Source: Candidatus Saccharimonadota bacterium (GTDB lineage: Bacteria; Patescibacteriota; Saccharimonadia; Saccharimonadales; Saccharimonadaceae). Taken from it: a stretch of DNA of 64,000 nucleotides. A program made the translations under genes and the position numbers. The notes beneath the pieces are model-generated. The model saw only the letters and a program-made list of their open reading frames with translations. It did no database searches and was not told the DNA's origin. Below, piece after piece: positions 16,787-24,666 of the stretch; the stretch's first letter is position 1; each line of letters opens with the position of its first letter. The DNA lies in assembly GCA_905372095.1 (NCBI GenBank), contig CAJPNK010000001.1:186001-250000 (forward strand). Reading direction: 5' to 3'.

Positions 16787-16813
16787 ACTATATTATAGTT
16801 TATGCAAGCATAA
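16787..16813 (-). promoter_or_regulatory. Promoter with two adjacent palindromic operators
   Basis: ACTATA-T-TATAGT (16787-16799) overlaps a minus-strand TATAAT (16792-16797). TTATGC-AA-GCATAA (16800-16813) abuts it upstream. They sit just upstream of the ImmA-like gene, so a repressor binding here would block that promoter. The regulator is unknown. Confidence 0.5.
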
Positions 16814-16885
16814 CCTACTTACTAGTATAGCAAAATATACATTAAAAATAACGTATAATGATAGTATATAAATATTTTATATAGC

Positions 16886-17116
16886 ATGAAAATCTCCGTC
16901 CACCTCAAGCCCAACTCTCGTCACCGCGAAGAAGTGGTGGCGAATGATGACGGTTTGCTGACGATTTATACTAAGGCGCCAGCTATTGAGGGGCGGGCGA
17001 ATTTGGCGGCGGTAAAATTACTGGCGAAGCATTTTGGTGTGGCGTCGTCAAAGGTAAAATTGGTGCGCGGCGCGGCTTCGAAATACAAGGTTTTTGAGGT
17101 GGATAAGGCAGAGTAG
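16886..17116 (+). CDS. DUF167 (YggU-like) small protein
   Basis: 76 aa covering a complete DUF167 domain. It has KISVHLKPNSRHREEV at the start, followed by AIEGRANLAAVKLLAKHFGVASSKV in two conserved blocks, and ends VRGAASKYKVFEVD. The family is widespread and small, with no settled biochemical role. A TATAAT at 16854-16859 could drive it with a short AT-rich leader. The downstream neighbour is convergent. Confidence 0.88.
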   Translation: MKISVHLKPNSRHREEVVANDDGLLTIYTKAPAIEGRANLAAVKLLAKHFGVASSKVKLVRGAASKYKVFEVDKAE

Positions 17117-17152
17117 TTGTCGCAACTGCATTGTTAATATCCGGCTACAATT

Positions 17153-18706
17153 CTACGGATACCCAACTCCCGCCGCCATATTGCCGAGTAATCCTTGTAC
17201 TGTCACAAACGAATACCCCTGCTGTTTCAGCGCGCTAAGGATACACGGCACGGCACCGACTGACGTTTGGTGAATGTCGTGCATCAAGATGATAGCTCCA
17301 GGGTGGGCGCCAGCGACGGCGCGCGAGCAGACGATTTCGCTATTACGGTCGGCCCAATCGCGGGTATCGACCGACCACAAGATTGACGACATGCCGCGCA
17401 GGCGAAGCTGCTCCAGGACAGCGCTGTTGACCGCGCCGTACGGCGGGCGCAAGATGGTTGGCTTGACGCCGGTGGCTTGCTTGATGGCGTCATTGGTACG
17501 GTCGATTTCGCCAGCAATTTGGCCAACTGGCAATTTAGGCAGTTCTGGGTGCGACCACGAGTGATTACCCAGTTGATGACCGCGCGAGTGCATGCGCCGC
17601 AGCACGTCGGCTTGCGCGGAAACTTTGCTGCCGATCAAGAAAAACGTTGCTTTCGCACCATGCTGATCCAAAATATCCAATAGCTGTGCGGTGTACGGTC
17701 CTGGCCCGTCGTCAAATGTTAAGGCAATTACTTTACCTCCAGAATTCGCGGCTGTCGGTGCGGCAGGCGCTGGTGTTGGTTTTGGCTCGGGCGGCTTGGG
17801 GATATTAGCTAGTTTCCGGGCTGTCGGATTTTGCAGATATTTGGCAACGGCGGCGATCGGCACTTTGATCGTCATTTCGCCGTATGCTGACGGCAAGAGC
17901 GACGCCTGTCCAATCGGCCAAGCTAAACTATTGCCGCCATCAATAATAACGAAATTCGATAGCGTTTCTTGGGTAATCGTTTCATTAAGATCCAGTTCTG
18001 CCTGCTGGCGCTGCTTGATGGTCTCCTTGATATTATTTCGGGCAGCTGCCACGATTTCTCCGGCCGCTTTCTCTGATTGCTCGGTCAAATCGCTCAGGCT
18101 AATCACTTCGCCAGATTTTTTATCAAATGTCCAAAAATGCGCTAGCGACACCGGATGTGCGCCGTGCATATCTTGCTTGATATTGACAATGATTGATAAA
18201 GCCACCGAATTATTATGCGTCACTTGGTAGCTAATCGTCTCGGTCAGCGGCTGGTCGAACGTCAGAATATTGGTGGCGGCATAGCGGAAATCGCTGTCAG
18301 CGCGGTCAATTGCCTGGGCGACGGTTTTATTGATCTTATTATTTTTAGTCAGTGGATATTCAATCGAAACCTTCTCGCGGTTAGTCTGGCGCGTCACGAA
18401 TTTAGAACGAATGCCGGAGTAGCGCGAATCGGTGAAATAATATTGCTCGTCAGACAAAGCAGTCGGGCGGCGCGGCGACAGCTGGTTAAAATATGCGTAA
18501 ACTAGCCCCGATAAAACCGCTGCCATTGCCGTCAATAACAATATCGCTATCAGCGCGTTTCGCCATTTGGCGGGCTTGGTTTTTGTTTTTGCTATGCGGC
18601 GGGTATGTTTAGGCTTGGCTGCTTTATTGCTAGCTGATTTAGGCTTATCGGCTTTGTTCGCTGGTGGTTTCGCTAGCGGCTTCCTTGGTGATTTTTTGGC
18701 AGGCAT
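17153..18706 (-). CDS. Membrane-anchored polysaccharide deacetylase (PdaC-like)
   Basis: 517 aa. A very basic Lys/Pro/Ala-rich N-terminus (~1-45) precedes one membrane helix (ALIAILLLTAMAAVLSGLVYAYF), then a DUF3298/DUF4163-like region (~95-285, with PVSLAHFWTFDKKSGEV), a Pro/Ala linker and a NodB deacetylase domain (~325-510). Metal-site motifs are LTFDDGPG and LGNHSWSHPELP, and RPPYGAVN and LMHDIHQT are also present. It would deacetylate peptidoglycan N-acetyl sugars outside the cell, as in Bacillus PdaC. This probably protects against lysozyme or host lysins. Leaderless start (TATACT, 6 nt, ATG). Confidence 0.92.
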   Translation of the reverse strand: MPAKKSPRKPLAKPPANKADKPKSASNKAAKPKHTRRIAKTKTKPAKWRNALIAILLLTAMAAVLSGLVYAYFNQLSPRRPTALSDEQYYFTDSRYSGIRSKFVTRQTNREKVSIEYPLTKNNKINKTVAQAIDRADSDFRYAATNILTFDQPLTETISYQVTHNNSVALSIIVNIKQDMHGAHPVSLAHFWTFDKKSGEVISLSDLTEQSEKAAGEIVAAARNNIKETIKQRQQAELDLNETITQETLSNFVIIDGGNSLAWPIGQASLLPSAYGEMTIKVPIAAVAKYLQNPTARKLANIPKPPEPKPTPAPAAPTAANSGGKVIALTFDDGPGPYTAQLLDILDQHGAKATFFLIGSKVSAQADVLRRMHSRGHQLGNHSWSHPELPKLPVGQIAGEIDRTNDAIKQATGVKPTILRPPYGAVNSAVLEQLRLRGMSSILWSVDTRDWADRNSEIVCSRAVAGAHPGAIILMHDIHQTSVGAVPCILSALKQQGYSFVTVQGLLGNMAAGVGYP

Positions 18707-18712
18707 AGATAT

Positions 18713-18718
18713 AGTATA
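18713..18718 (-). promoter_or_regulatory. -10 box of the deacetylase gene, leaderless
   Basis: On the minus strand TATACT is followed by ATATCT (6 nt) and the ATG at 18706. There is no ribosome site. Confidence 0.55.
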
Positions 18719-18832
18719 ACATTTGTAATATATTAGGGGTGCCGGGCTGCCTCTGAGACCTTTCTCTGCTTTTCTACCTGTCTAGACGCCAAAATCATTG
18801 AAAATATCAGTAAATTATAGTATAAAAAGGGA

Positions 18833-19747
18833 ATGCTGCAATATCTTCATTCAAGTGCTAAAAATCAGCAAATCAAGCCGCTGGAACGCCTGCGGGCAGG
18901 TTCGTGGGTGCGCTGCGAACGTCCGAATGAGGACGAGCTGGCTGAATTGTTGTCGCTGGGGCTTGATAATGATTTGTTGAGCGACGCGCTTGATCCGCAT
19001 GAGGTGCCGCGCTTGGAACTTGGCGACGATTGGACGTATCTAATCGTCCGGTTGCCAGATACTGATGATGACTTTAATGATTTTACCACGCCGATTTTGT
19101 TTTGTTTGAATAAGGACTATGCCGTAACGTTGTCGCGCGACAGCCTGGGCAGGTTGTGGCAGCCGTTTATCGACCAGGCACGTTCGCGTACCGACCGGCC
19201 AGTCGAGTTGTTGGTTGACATGATTGACGCAATATCTAGGCAATATCAGCGGCGGGTGGCAGCGATTAACCGCCAAATGCGAGCGGCTACCGATAACATT
19301 CATACGCTGCGGGTCAAAGATATTGCTACGCTGGCGGAATACGAGCGTAAGCTGAACGACTATCTGGACGCGCTCATCCCGATGAACTGGGCGGTCGAGA
19401 AATTGCTGGCGACCAGCGGTCTGCGCCTGCGGGCGGATGATAAAGAGGATGTCGAGGATTTGTCGATCGATTTGGAGCAGGTAATTGCCCGTTGTAAGAG
19501 CTTGCTGCGAACCATTACTAATGTGCGCGATAGCTACCGGGCAGTGATGGATACCCGCCTGAACGAGACAATTCGCCTGCTGACGGTAATCACTGTGGCG
19601 CTGACTATCCCAACGATGATTGCTGGGTTGTTCGGCATGAATGTGCCAGTGCCTGGTGATAATGATCCGCTGATGTTTTGGAAAATCACTGCGGTTAGTA
19701 TTGTGGCGGCTTGCGCGCTGGGCGGATTCTTTTTGAGGAAACGATAA
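18833..19747 (+). CDS. corA: CorA-family divalent cation (Mg2+/Co2+) channel
   Basis: 304 aa. A long cytosolic funnel domain with charged helices (~1-240) is followed by two C-terminal membrane helices. The signature GMN is in IAGLFGMNVPVPG (~274-286), at the end of the first helix, and the protein ends in a basic FLRKR tail. Typical CorA topology and length. It forms a pentameric Mg2+ uptake channel. TATAAA 6 nt before the ATG suggests a leaderless start, though AAGGG is also present within those 6 nt. Confidence 0.92.
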   Translation: MLQYLHSSAKNQQIKPLERLRAGSWVRCERPNEDELAELLSLGLDNDLLSDALDPHEVPRLELGDDWTYLIVRLPDTDDDFNDFTTPILFCLNKDYAVTLSRDSLGRLWQPFIDQARSRTDRPVELLVDMIDAISRQYQRRVAAINRQMRAATDNIHTLRVKDIATLAEYERKLNDYLDALIPMNWAVEKLLATSGLRLRADDKEDVEDLSIDLEQVIARCKSLLRTITNVRDSYRAVMDTRLNETIRLLTVITVALTIPTMIAGLFGMNVPVPGDNDPLMFWKITAVSIVAACALGGFFLRKR

Positions 19748-19750
19748 GCT

Positions 19751-19776
19751 GGCTGCGTTTTGGTTTAAGAACGCAG
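19751..19776. terminator. Hairpin between convergent genes
   Basis: GCTGCGTT/AACGCAGC, a perfect 8-bp stem with a 10-nt loop, between the corA stop and the stop of the minus-strand CHAP gene. There is no clear U-tract on either side, so termination is plausible but not certain. Confidence 0.4.
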
Positions 19777-19791
19777 CGCTGACTGGAAAAG

Positions 19792-20436
19792 TTAGTTATT
19801 TGTTGGTACGCCGTATCCCAGCAGTCCGTCATATTGCTTGTCATGATTGACGAACACGCGGATGCGGTTTGCCTCGTTGCCGCCGACAGTAGTTAGCACG
19901 CCATTATCATTTTTCAAGACGATGTTAGTGTGGTCGCCAAAAACTGGCGAATTGCGGTAAATTGCTGCGTCGCCAGGAAGCGGTTGATAGCCGGAATTAG
20001 CAGGCTTGAACCGGCCGGTTGCCTCGTAATATTCGCGCAAGGTAAACGTCCCCGGGATACGCCAGCCGCCAGTATGCGGATTTTTCAGCGGCGCGCCCGC
20101 TTGATACATGATCCAGCTCACAAAGTTAGCGCACCACGCCTCCTCGGCGCCCTGGCTGAACTTGGTGCCAGCAGATTGCGCCTTGAATTCAGTCTTTGCT
20201 AAGCTGATAATTTTTTGGCGAGTTGGGCTTAAATTTGCCGTATCAATGTCTGGAAAAGCCGATTCGCCAGGCGACCTGTCGAGGCGTACAGAATTAACGA
20301 GAGACGACAGCTTATCGGCAATTTTCGGCTGAGCAATGACTGCGCCCGATGTAATAAGTAACAGCACAATTACGCTTAAGATAATACAGCGTTTCTTTGA
20401 GAAAAATTTGGGCACCGCCGTCTGCTGGTGCTTCAT
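19792..20436 (-). CDS. Membrane-anchored CHAP-domain peptidoglycan hydrolase
   Basis: 214 aa from the ATG at 20436. This start is chosen because TATAAT plus 6 nt precedes it, although the frame remains open 23 codons further upstream. A basic N-terminus and one membrane helix (~18-35) come first. The CHAP domain (~75-210) has the catalytic Cys in EEAWCANFVSW and His in FGDHTNIVL. CHAP enzymes are cysteine amidases or endopeptidases that cut peptidoglycan. A role in its own wall remodelling or in attacking a host wall is inferred. Confidence 0.88.
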   Translation of the reverse strand: MKHQQTAVPKFFSKKRCIILSVIVLLLITSGAVIAQPKIADKLSSLVNSVRLDRSPGESAFPDIDTANLSPTRQKIISLAKTEFKAQSAGTKFSQGAEEAWCANFVSWIMYQAGAPLKNPHTGGWRIPGTFTLREYYEATGRFKPANSGYQPLPGDAAIYRNSPVFGDHTNIVLKNDNGVLTTVGGNEANRIRVFVNHDKQYDGLLGYGVPTNN

Positions 20437-20442
20437 ATAATA

Positions 20443-20448
20443 ATTATA
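20443..20448 (-). promoter_or_regulatory. -10 box of the CHAP gene, leaderless
   Basis: Minus-strand TATAAT, then TATTAT (6 nt), then the ATG at 20436. Confidence 0.55.
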
Positions 20449-20569
20449 TCGCGAAAGCTGTTTGACTGTTAAAATGTAATTGAGGCAAATGTTATGTTTA
20501 AGCAATGGATAAGATGTGAAATATACTTTTCAAATATCAAGCCAAATCATTTAACAGAGTTCCATAAAG

Positions 20570-21121
20570 ATGAATAGACACAGCAAACCGCAGAAATGGC
20601 GCCGTTTGTCGTCGCGGGTGGTTTTTACGCATCCGCGGATAGTATTGGCAGAGGATAAGGTAGAGCTGTCAGATGGTAAAAGGTCGTTATATTTGCGGCA
20701 AGTATACCAGGGTAAAGGCGGCGTGATTATCATTTGCCAAAACGGCGGCAAAGTGCTTATTCAGCGGGAATATTCGTATCCGGTTGATGATATATTGTAT
20801 CAATTTCCCGGCGGTAAAATTGAAGAAGGCGAGACTCCCGAGCAAGCTGCCCAGCGCGAATTGGCAGAAGAGGCTAATATTTCGGCGGAATATTTTCAGC
20901 AAATTGGCTGGTTTTATGCCGACAATCGCCGTACTAATGCCAAGTTGTACGTTGTTTGTGCGCGCGGCACTTTTCGAGATAATTATTCGCTCCAGCCAGA
21001 TGAAACCGAATTTATCTCTAGCAGTTGGTTAGAAATAGGTAAACTTGAGCAGATGATTTCTGACGGTCGGATTGTTAATTACTCTATGCTAGCAGCATGG
21101 GCGTTATTCAAACTGCGGTGA
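20570..21121 (+). CDS. NUDIX hydrolase, ADP-ribose pyrophosphatase-like
   Basis: 183 aa. The Nudix box reads GGKIEEGETPEQAAQRELAEEA at ~82-103, matching GX5EX7REUXEE; the residue two further on, usually Gly, is Asn here. The N-terminal YLRQVYQGKGGVIIIC and the length resemble the ADP-ribose/nucleoside-diphosphate-sugar group. It would hydrolyse an NDP-X metabolite in the cytosol. There is no clear promoter or ribosome site directly upstream; the ATG at 20570 is the first in frame. Confidence 0.88.
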   Translation: MNRHSKPQKWRRLSSRVVFTHPRIVLAEDKVELSDGKRSLYLRQVYQGKGGVIIICQNGGKVLIQREYSYPVDDILYQFPGGKIEEGETPEQAAQRELAEEANISAEYFQQIGWFYADNRRTNAKLYVVCARGTFRDNYSLQPDETEFISSSWLEIGKLEQMISDGRIVNYSMLAAWALFKLR

Positions 21122-21184
21122 TAATACGGAAAGCTATGTGCTATAATTAAAAACATAAGCATTATAAAATAAAAAAGGAAAACT

Positions 21185-22045
21185 ATGCCAAACATTACCG
21201 TTAAATTCAAGAAAGGCGGACATGATATTGATGTGGATACATACATAGGCACGCTTCGTTCTCTGTCTGTTATTGCAAAAGAGGTTAACTATAAGAATAA
21301 TAATCGCAGCGACATCCAACTGAATATCGTTGCGCAAAAAGAGGGTAGCTTTGAAGCTGTTATTGAGTTTGTAAGCACCGCTGGTCCAATCGCAGTTCAG
21401 GCCGCTCCAGAGATATTGTCAATCATAAACACCATTATTGAACTATATAAGATCAAAAAAACTTTGAGGGATACGGGTAATGCTCAAGTTACTAATCTGG
21501 CGGATAACAAGGTGCAGGTTATAAATAACTTTGGTACTATGGTGGTTGATCAGCCAACATATAATTTATATAGCGAGAACCAGACAGTGCAGGATGCTCT
21601 AGCCAGCACGTTTTCAAAAACATCAAAAGACAATTCTGTAGACAGTTTAGTTCTTAATTCATACGACGATAGAGTGGAAGTTGATCGTAGTGATTTTGAG
21701 GCTTTATCTCGAAAAATGACTATTCAAGCAAAAGATATGGAAAATGAGGTTGTTGCTGCTACTTTGGTTGTAGCAAAGCCAGTGTTGGATAACTCGGGAA
21801 ATAAATGGTCATTATTTAAAGGTACAGAGAAAATCCAGGCCGATATTCAAGATGAAGAGTTTCTAGGGCGTGTTGCCAGAAGAGAATGTAGTTTTACATC
21901 TGGCGACCGACTTATGGTAGAGCTGCTCATTCAGAAAGAGTATAGCGAACAGTATCTTATGTATATACCAAAGAAATATTCCATTCTCAAGGTCAAGAGC
22001 CATATTACGGGAGACGAAGCGATTCAGATGGACATGCTCGGATAA
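21185..22045 (+). CDS. Hypothetical protein with central hydrophobic helix
   Basis: 286 aa, no recognised family. Residues ~50-85 contain KEGSFEAVIEFVSTAGPIAV followed by a hydrophobic helix (PEILSIINTIIELYKI) that may associate with membrane or act in oligomerisation. The C-terminal half looks beta-rich (SLFKGTEKIQADIQDEEF; CSFTSGDRLMVELLIQKEY). A ribosome site AAGGAAA precedes the ATG and TATAAT lies ~40 nt upstream. It is AT-richer than its neighbours, which hints at recent acquisition. Function unknown. Confidence 0.65.
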   Translation: MPNITVKFKKGGHDIDVDTYIGTLRSLSVIAKEVNYKNNNRSDIQLNIVAQKEGSFEAVIEFVSTAGPIAVQAAPEILSIINTIIELYKIKKTLRDTGNAQVTNLADNKVQVINNFGTMVVDQPTYNLYSENQTVQDALASTFSKTSKDNSVDSLVLNSYDDRVEVDRSDFEALSRKMTIQAKDMENEVVAATLVVAKPVLDNSGNKWSLFKGTEKIQADIQDEEFLGRVARRECSFTSGDRLMVELLIQKEYSEQYLMYIPKKYSILKVKSHITGDEAIQMDMLG

Positions 22046-22138
22046 ATCAATCAAAATATCAAGCATGAACTTCAATAGCAGTGTACAATTAAGAGATATT
22101 GACAAGGGATAGTGACAAATTATAGCCTGTCTCTTCTG

Positions 22139-22147
22139 TGCTATAAT
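22139..22147 (+). promoter_or_regulatory. Extended -10 promoter with ~57-nt leader
   Basis: TGC-TATAAT (TATAAT 22142-22147). The leader contains a GCGAGCG/TGTGCGCG region of modest self-complementarity and then AAAGGAA before the ATG at 22212. This is one of the few first genes here with a normal leader and ribosome site. Confidence 0.45.
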
Positions 22148-22211
22148 AATCTCAAAAGCGAGCGATCACTGTGCGCGATGTTTCTCTGCTAGGGAGTAGA
22201 AAGGAATTTAT

Positions 22212-22976
22212 ATGGCTCAACCCAAACCAATCATAACAGTTGACCAACTCGTCAAGACTTACGATGGCAAGAATGTTGTCGACAGCGTGTCGTTTGAGGT
22301 CAAGAAAGGCGAGATCTTCGGTATCCTCGGGCCGAATGGCGCTGGTAAGACGACGACGCTAGAGATGCTCGAGGCGCTCCGGACGATTGATGGCGGCACG
22401 GCGACCATCGACGGAATAGATGTTGCTGGAGAACCGAAGCGTATTAAAAACATCATCGGCATCCAGCTGCAATCGACGATGTTTTACGACAAGCTGACCC
22501 TGCGCGAACAACTGAAAATGTTTGCCAGCTTGTACGGACAAACGATTGACGCCGACGCGCTGCTAGCCAAGGTGCAGCTAACTGACAAAGCCAAAAGCTA
22601 CGTCGAGCAGCTCTCGGGCGGGCAAAAGCAGCGCTTCGCCATCGCTTCGACGCTGGTCAATAACCCGACGGTGTTGTTCCTCGACGAGCCAACCACTGGG
22701 CTGGATCCGCAGGCTCGCCGTAATTTGTGGGATTTGATCAAAGAGATTCGCGACGAAGGTATTACTATCGTGTTGACCACGCATTATATGGACGAGGCAG
22801 AGCTGCTGTGCGACCGCTTGGCGATTATGGATAATGGTAAAATCATCACCATTGATACGCCGCACAATCTGATCCAGCAGCTATTGGCGCGCGGTTTTAA
22901 GAAGAAGCAAGTTGTCGAGCAGGCCAATTTGGAGGACGTATTTATTGATTTAACAGGAAAGGCGATTCGGGATTAG
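22212..22976 (+). CDS. ABC-2 type exporter, ATP-binding protein
   Basis: 254 aa. Walker A GPNGAGKTT (~39-47), signature LSGGQKQR (~134), Walker B VLFLDEPTTGLD (~154) and the H-loop VLTTHYMDEAE. The sequence is of the CcmA/DrrA/NatA branch. It pairs with the permease that starts 1 nt after its stop and energises export of an unidentified substrate (drug, lipid or peptide). Ribosome site AAAGGAA. Confidence 0.93.
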   Translation: MAQPKPIITVDQLVKTYDGKNVVDSVSFEVKKGEIFGILGPNGAGKTTTLEMLEALRTIDGGTATIDGIDVAGEPKRIKNIIGIQLQSTMFYDKLTLREQLKMFASLYGQTIDADALLAKVQLTDKAKSYVEQLSGGQKQRFAIASTLVNNPTVLFLDEPTTGLDPQARRNLWDLIKEIRDEGITIVLTTHYMDEAELLCDRLAIMDNGKIITIDTPHNLIQQLLARGFKKKQVVEQANLEDVFIDLTGKAIRD

Positions 22977-22977
22977 T

Positions 22978-24096
22978 ATGAAAAAATATTGGACTGGTGT
23001 ATTCGGGCAAGTACGCGCCCAGCAAAAACGTTTCATCCGCGATAAAATGTCGCTGTTCTTTACTTTCCTGTTTCCACTCATTTTCTTGTTGGTATTCGGT
23101 TCGATTTTTAATAATCAATCGACCAGCTTTGACATCGCGATTATCAATAATTCGCAGACGGAATTTGCCAAAGGCTTCGTTAAGGGCGCCAAAGAAAATG
23201 CCAAAGACTCGATTCTTAAAATTAAAGACGTCAAGGATATGGATGAGGCCCGTGAGAAGTTGAAGCGTTCGGAACTGAACGGTATCATTGAGCTGCCCAG
23301 CGATTTTGGCGAAGTGAAGGGTGAGGGCAAGGATGCTCGCCCGACTGGCACAATCAACGTACTGTACGCCAAAGGTTCCGAGCAAACTGGTAGCGCCTTA
23401 ACTGCGGTGATGAACCAGATTGCCAATAAAATTAATATGCACATGGGCCAGCCAGAAGCGCCGCTGAAAGCCGCTGGCAAAGCTGTCGGCGACGAGCAGT
23501 TGAAGGCTTTTGATTATACATTCACCGGACTACTGGCTTTCAGCTTGATGAGCATGGGCGTCTTTGGTCTGGCTAACCAAATGCCAGCCGAAAAGCAGCG
23601 CGGCTCCTACCGCCGATTGCGTGCGGCGCCGTTTACCTCGGGCCAGCTGATTATTGCTATGGCAATTCACTACACGATTATTTCGCTGCTCAGTTTGACG
23701 ATGATGATTGTTGTCGGTATGCTGTTGTTCCAGTTTAATATGCGCGGCGATTGGGGGATATTTGTCCTTATGGCGGTGCTGGCGGCCTTTATGATGGTGG
23801 GCCTAGGTCTATTGATTGGTGGCTGGGCAAAGAATGAAAATCAATCTGCGCCGTTAACCAACCTGATTTCCTTTCCGATGATGTTCTTGTCTGGTGCGTT
23901 CTTCCCGCTGTACATGTTCCCAGAATGGTTACGCGGTGCCGCTCAGTTCATCCCGATGACACCAATTACCGATGGCTTCCGCCTGATTATGACTGAACAC
24001 GCCAGCCTGATGGAAGTGCTGCCGCAAGTCGGCGCTGTCGCGGCGTGGACCCTCGTTATTTATATTGCGGCGATCAAGCTGTTCCGGTGGGAGTAA
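22978..24096 (+). CDS. ABC-2 type exporter, permease
   Basis: 372 aa. One N-terminal membrane helix (LSLFFTFLFPLIFLLVFGS), a large extracytoplasmic domain (~45-175), then five C-terminal helices. This is the YhgE/ABC-2 DrrB-like layout. EKQRGSYRRLRAAPFT is the typical cytosolic coupling region. Partner of the ATPase at 22212. The ends of this gene and of the convergent small gene at 24223 are separated by a large structured element (24107-24215). Confidence 0.92.
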   Translation: MKKYWTGVFGQVRAQQKRFIRDKMSLFFTFLFPLIFLLVFGSIFNNQSTSFDIAIINNSQTEFAKGFVKGAKENAKDSILKIKDVKDMDEAREKLKRSELNGIIELPSDFGEVKGEGKDARPTGTINVLYAKGSEQTGSALTAVMNQIANKINMHMGQPEAPLKAAGKAVGDEQLKAFDYTFTGLLAFSLMSMGVFGLANQMPAEKQRGSYRRLRAAPFTSGQLIIAMAIHYTIISLLSLTMMIVVGMLLFQFNMRGDWGIFVLMAVLAAFMMVGLGLLIGGWAKNENQSAPLTNLISFPMMFLSGAFFPLYMFPEWLRGAAQFIPMTPITDGFRLIMTEHASLMEVLPQVGAVAAWTLVIYIAAIKLFRWE

Positions 24097-24106
24097 TTAT
24101 CTCAAT

Positions 24107-24215
24107 GAAAATAGCCCGCCGAACGAGCTCAAGCTGAATGCGGATCTTTCAATCCGAGAAACAAGTAACTGTCTCAATCAGATTGAACGCACTCGGCGAG
24201 CTATTTTCGGCGGGC
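24107..24215. ncRNA. Large branched RNA fold, probable bidirectional terminator
   Basis: A 10-bp closing stem GCCCGCCGAA (24114-24123)/TTCGGCGGGC (24206-24215) encloses three smaller hairpins. As read on the minus strand they are TCAAT-CTG-ATTGA, GAGACA/TGTTTC and CGGAT/ATCCG. GAAAATAGC and GCTATTTTC (24107-24115 and 24200-24208) form a second, competing pairing. They also provide a U-rich tail after a GC-stem on each strand. It lies between convergent genes, so two-way termination is the most economical role. Its internal structure is more than a terminator needs. It is not a tRNA: there is no T-arm and no CCA. Confidence 0.5.
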
Positions 24216-24222
24216 GTTGGCC

Positions 24223-24399
24223 CTAGCTGTGGTCCTTGTCGTCATCGCGGCGGTGTCCTGCTGCCACGACGATAGCGGCCAGAAAAACTGACCGCCGGAT
24301 GGATGGATTAATCGGAAGGACGTATGCTATCCCCGAAAGGATAACATACGAGATGATGCCCACGAAGAAAACTCGTAGGACAGTTTTGATAATCGACAT
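24223..24399 (-). CDS. 58-aa small membrane protein
   Basis: Read on the minus strand: ATG at 24399, stop TAG ending at 24223. The product starts MSIIKTVLRVFFVGIISYVI and has two hydrophobic segments (VLRVFFVGIISYVILSGIAY and SVFLAAIVVAAG) joined by LPINPSIRR. It ends in the acidic/basic tail HRRDDDKDHS. Ribosome site GGGAGGG 4 nt before the ATG, TTGACA-N17-TATATA promoter at 24480-24508, and a folded leader between them. That set of signals makes it a real gene despite its size. Function unknown; a small regulator or stress peptide is possible. Confidence 0.72.
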   Translation of the reverse strand: MSIIKTVLRVFFVGIISYVILSGIAYVLPINPSIRRSVFLAAIVVAAGHRRDDDKDHS

Positions 24400-24421
24400 T
24401 TTCCCTCCCTGGAGAAATGCT

Positions 24422-24468
24422 GCTCAAAGCTAAAGGGCGACTTCCGCCCTAAGGTCGTAGCCCTGAGC
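24422..24468 (-). promoter_or_regulatory. Structured 5' leader of the small membrane protein gene
   Basis: The ~74-nt leader contains an outer stem GCTCA/TGAGC (24464-24468 with 24422-24426). Inside is a 6-bp hairpin AGGGCG/CGCCCT (24434-24439 with 24445-24450). It ends 22 nt before the start codon, so refolding could affect the ribosome site. This is a cis-regulatory candidate of unknown class. Confidence 0.5.
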
Positions 24469-24479
24469 AAAAGCTAATA

Positions 24480-24508
24480 TATATATCACTAATAGAATAA
24501 AATGTCAA
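24480..24508 (-). promoter_or_regulatory. Near-consensus sigma-70 promoter
   Basis: On the minus strand TTGACA (24503-24508), exactly 17 nt, TATATA (24480-24485). It is the best -35/-10 pair of the window, and it drives the 58-aa gene ending at 24223. Confidence 0.65.
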
Positions 24509-24666
24509 TGAATTTTAGGCAAAAATGTGGCATTATATGTTTTTACGGCGTTTAATTCGAAAGATAAATTAATTGTCTATGTTAAATACGTCCATCTCCG
24601 TCGTTAAGAGCGCTGTAGTATAATGAAATTAGCTATAGTATGAAAGCTGTGCCAGAAAGGGGAATT

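Noticed and set aside
17113..17127. Small inverted repeat AGTTG-TCG-CAACT between convergent genes as a terminator
   Set aside because: Only 5 bp, no U-tract, and partly within the end of the DUF167 gene.
24107..24215. Possible tRNA or tmRNA-like molecule
   Set aside because: No T-arm consensus, no usable anticodon arm with a 7-nt loop, no CCA or discriminator; fits a branched terminator-type RNA better.
24236..24433. 65-codon plus-strand frame in the 24.1-24.6 kb gap
   Set aside because: It lies antisense to the 58-aa minus-strand gene, which has the promoter, ribosome site and hydrophobic segments; this frame has none.
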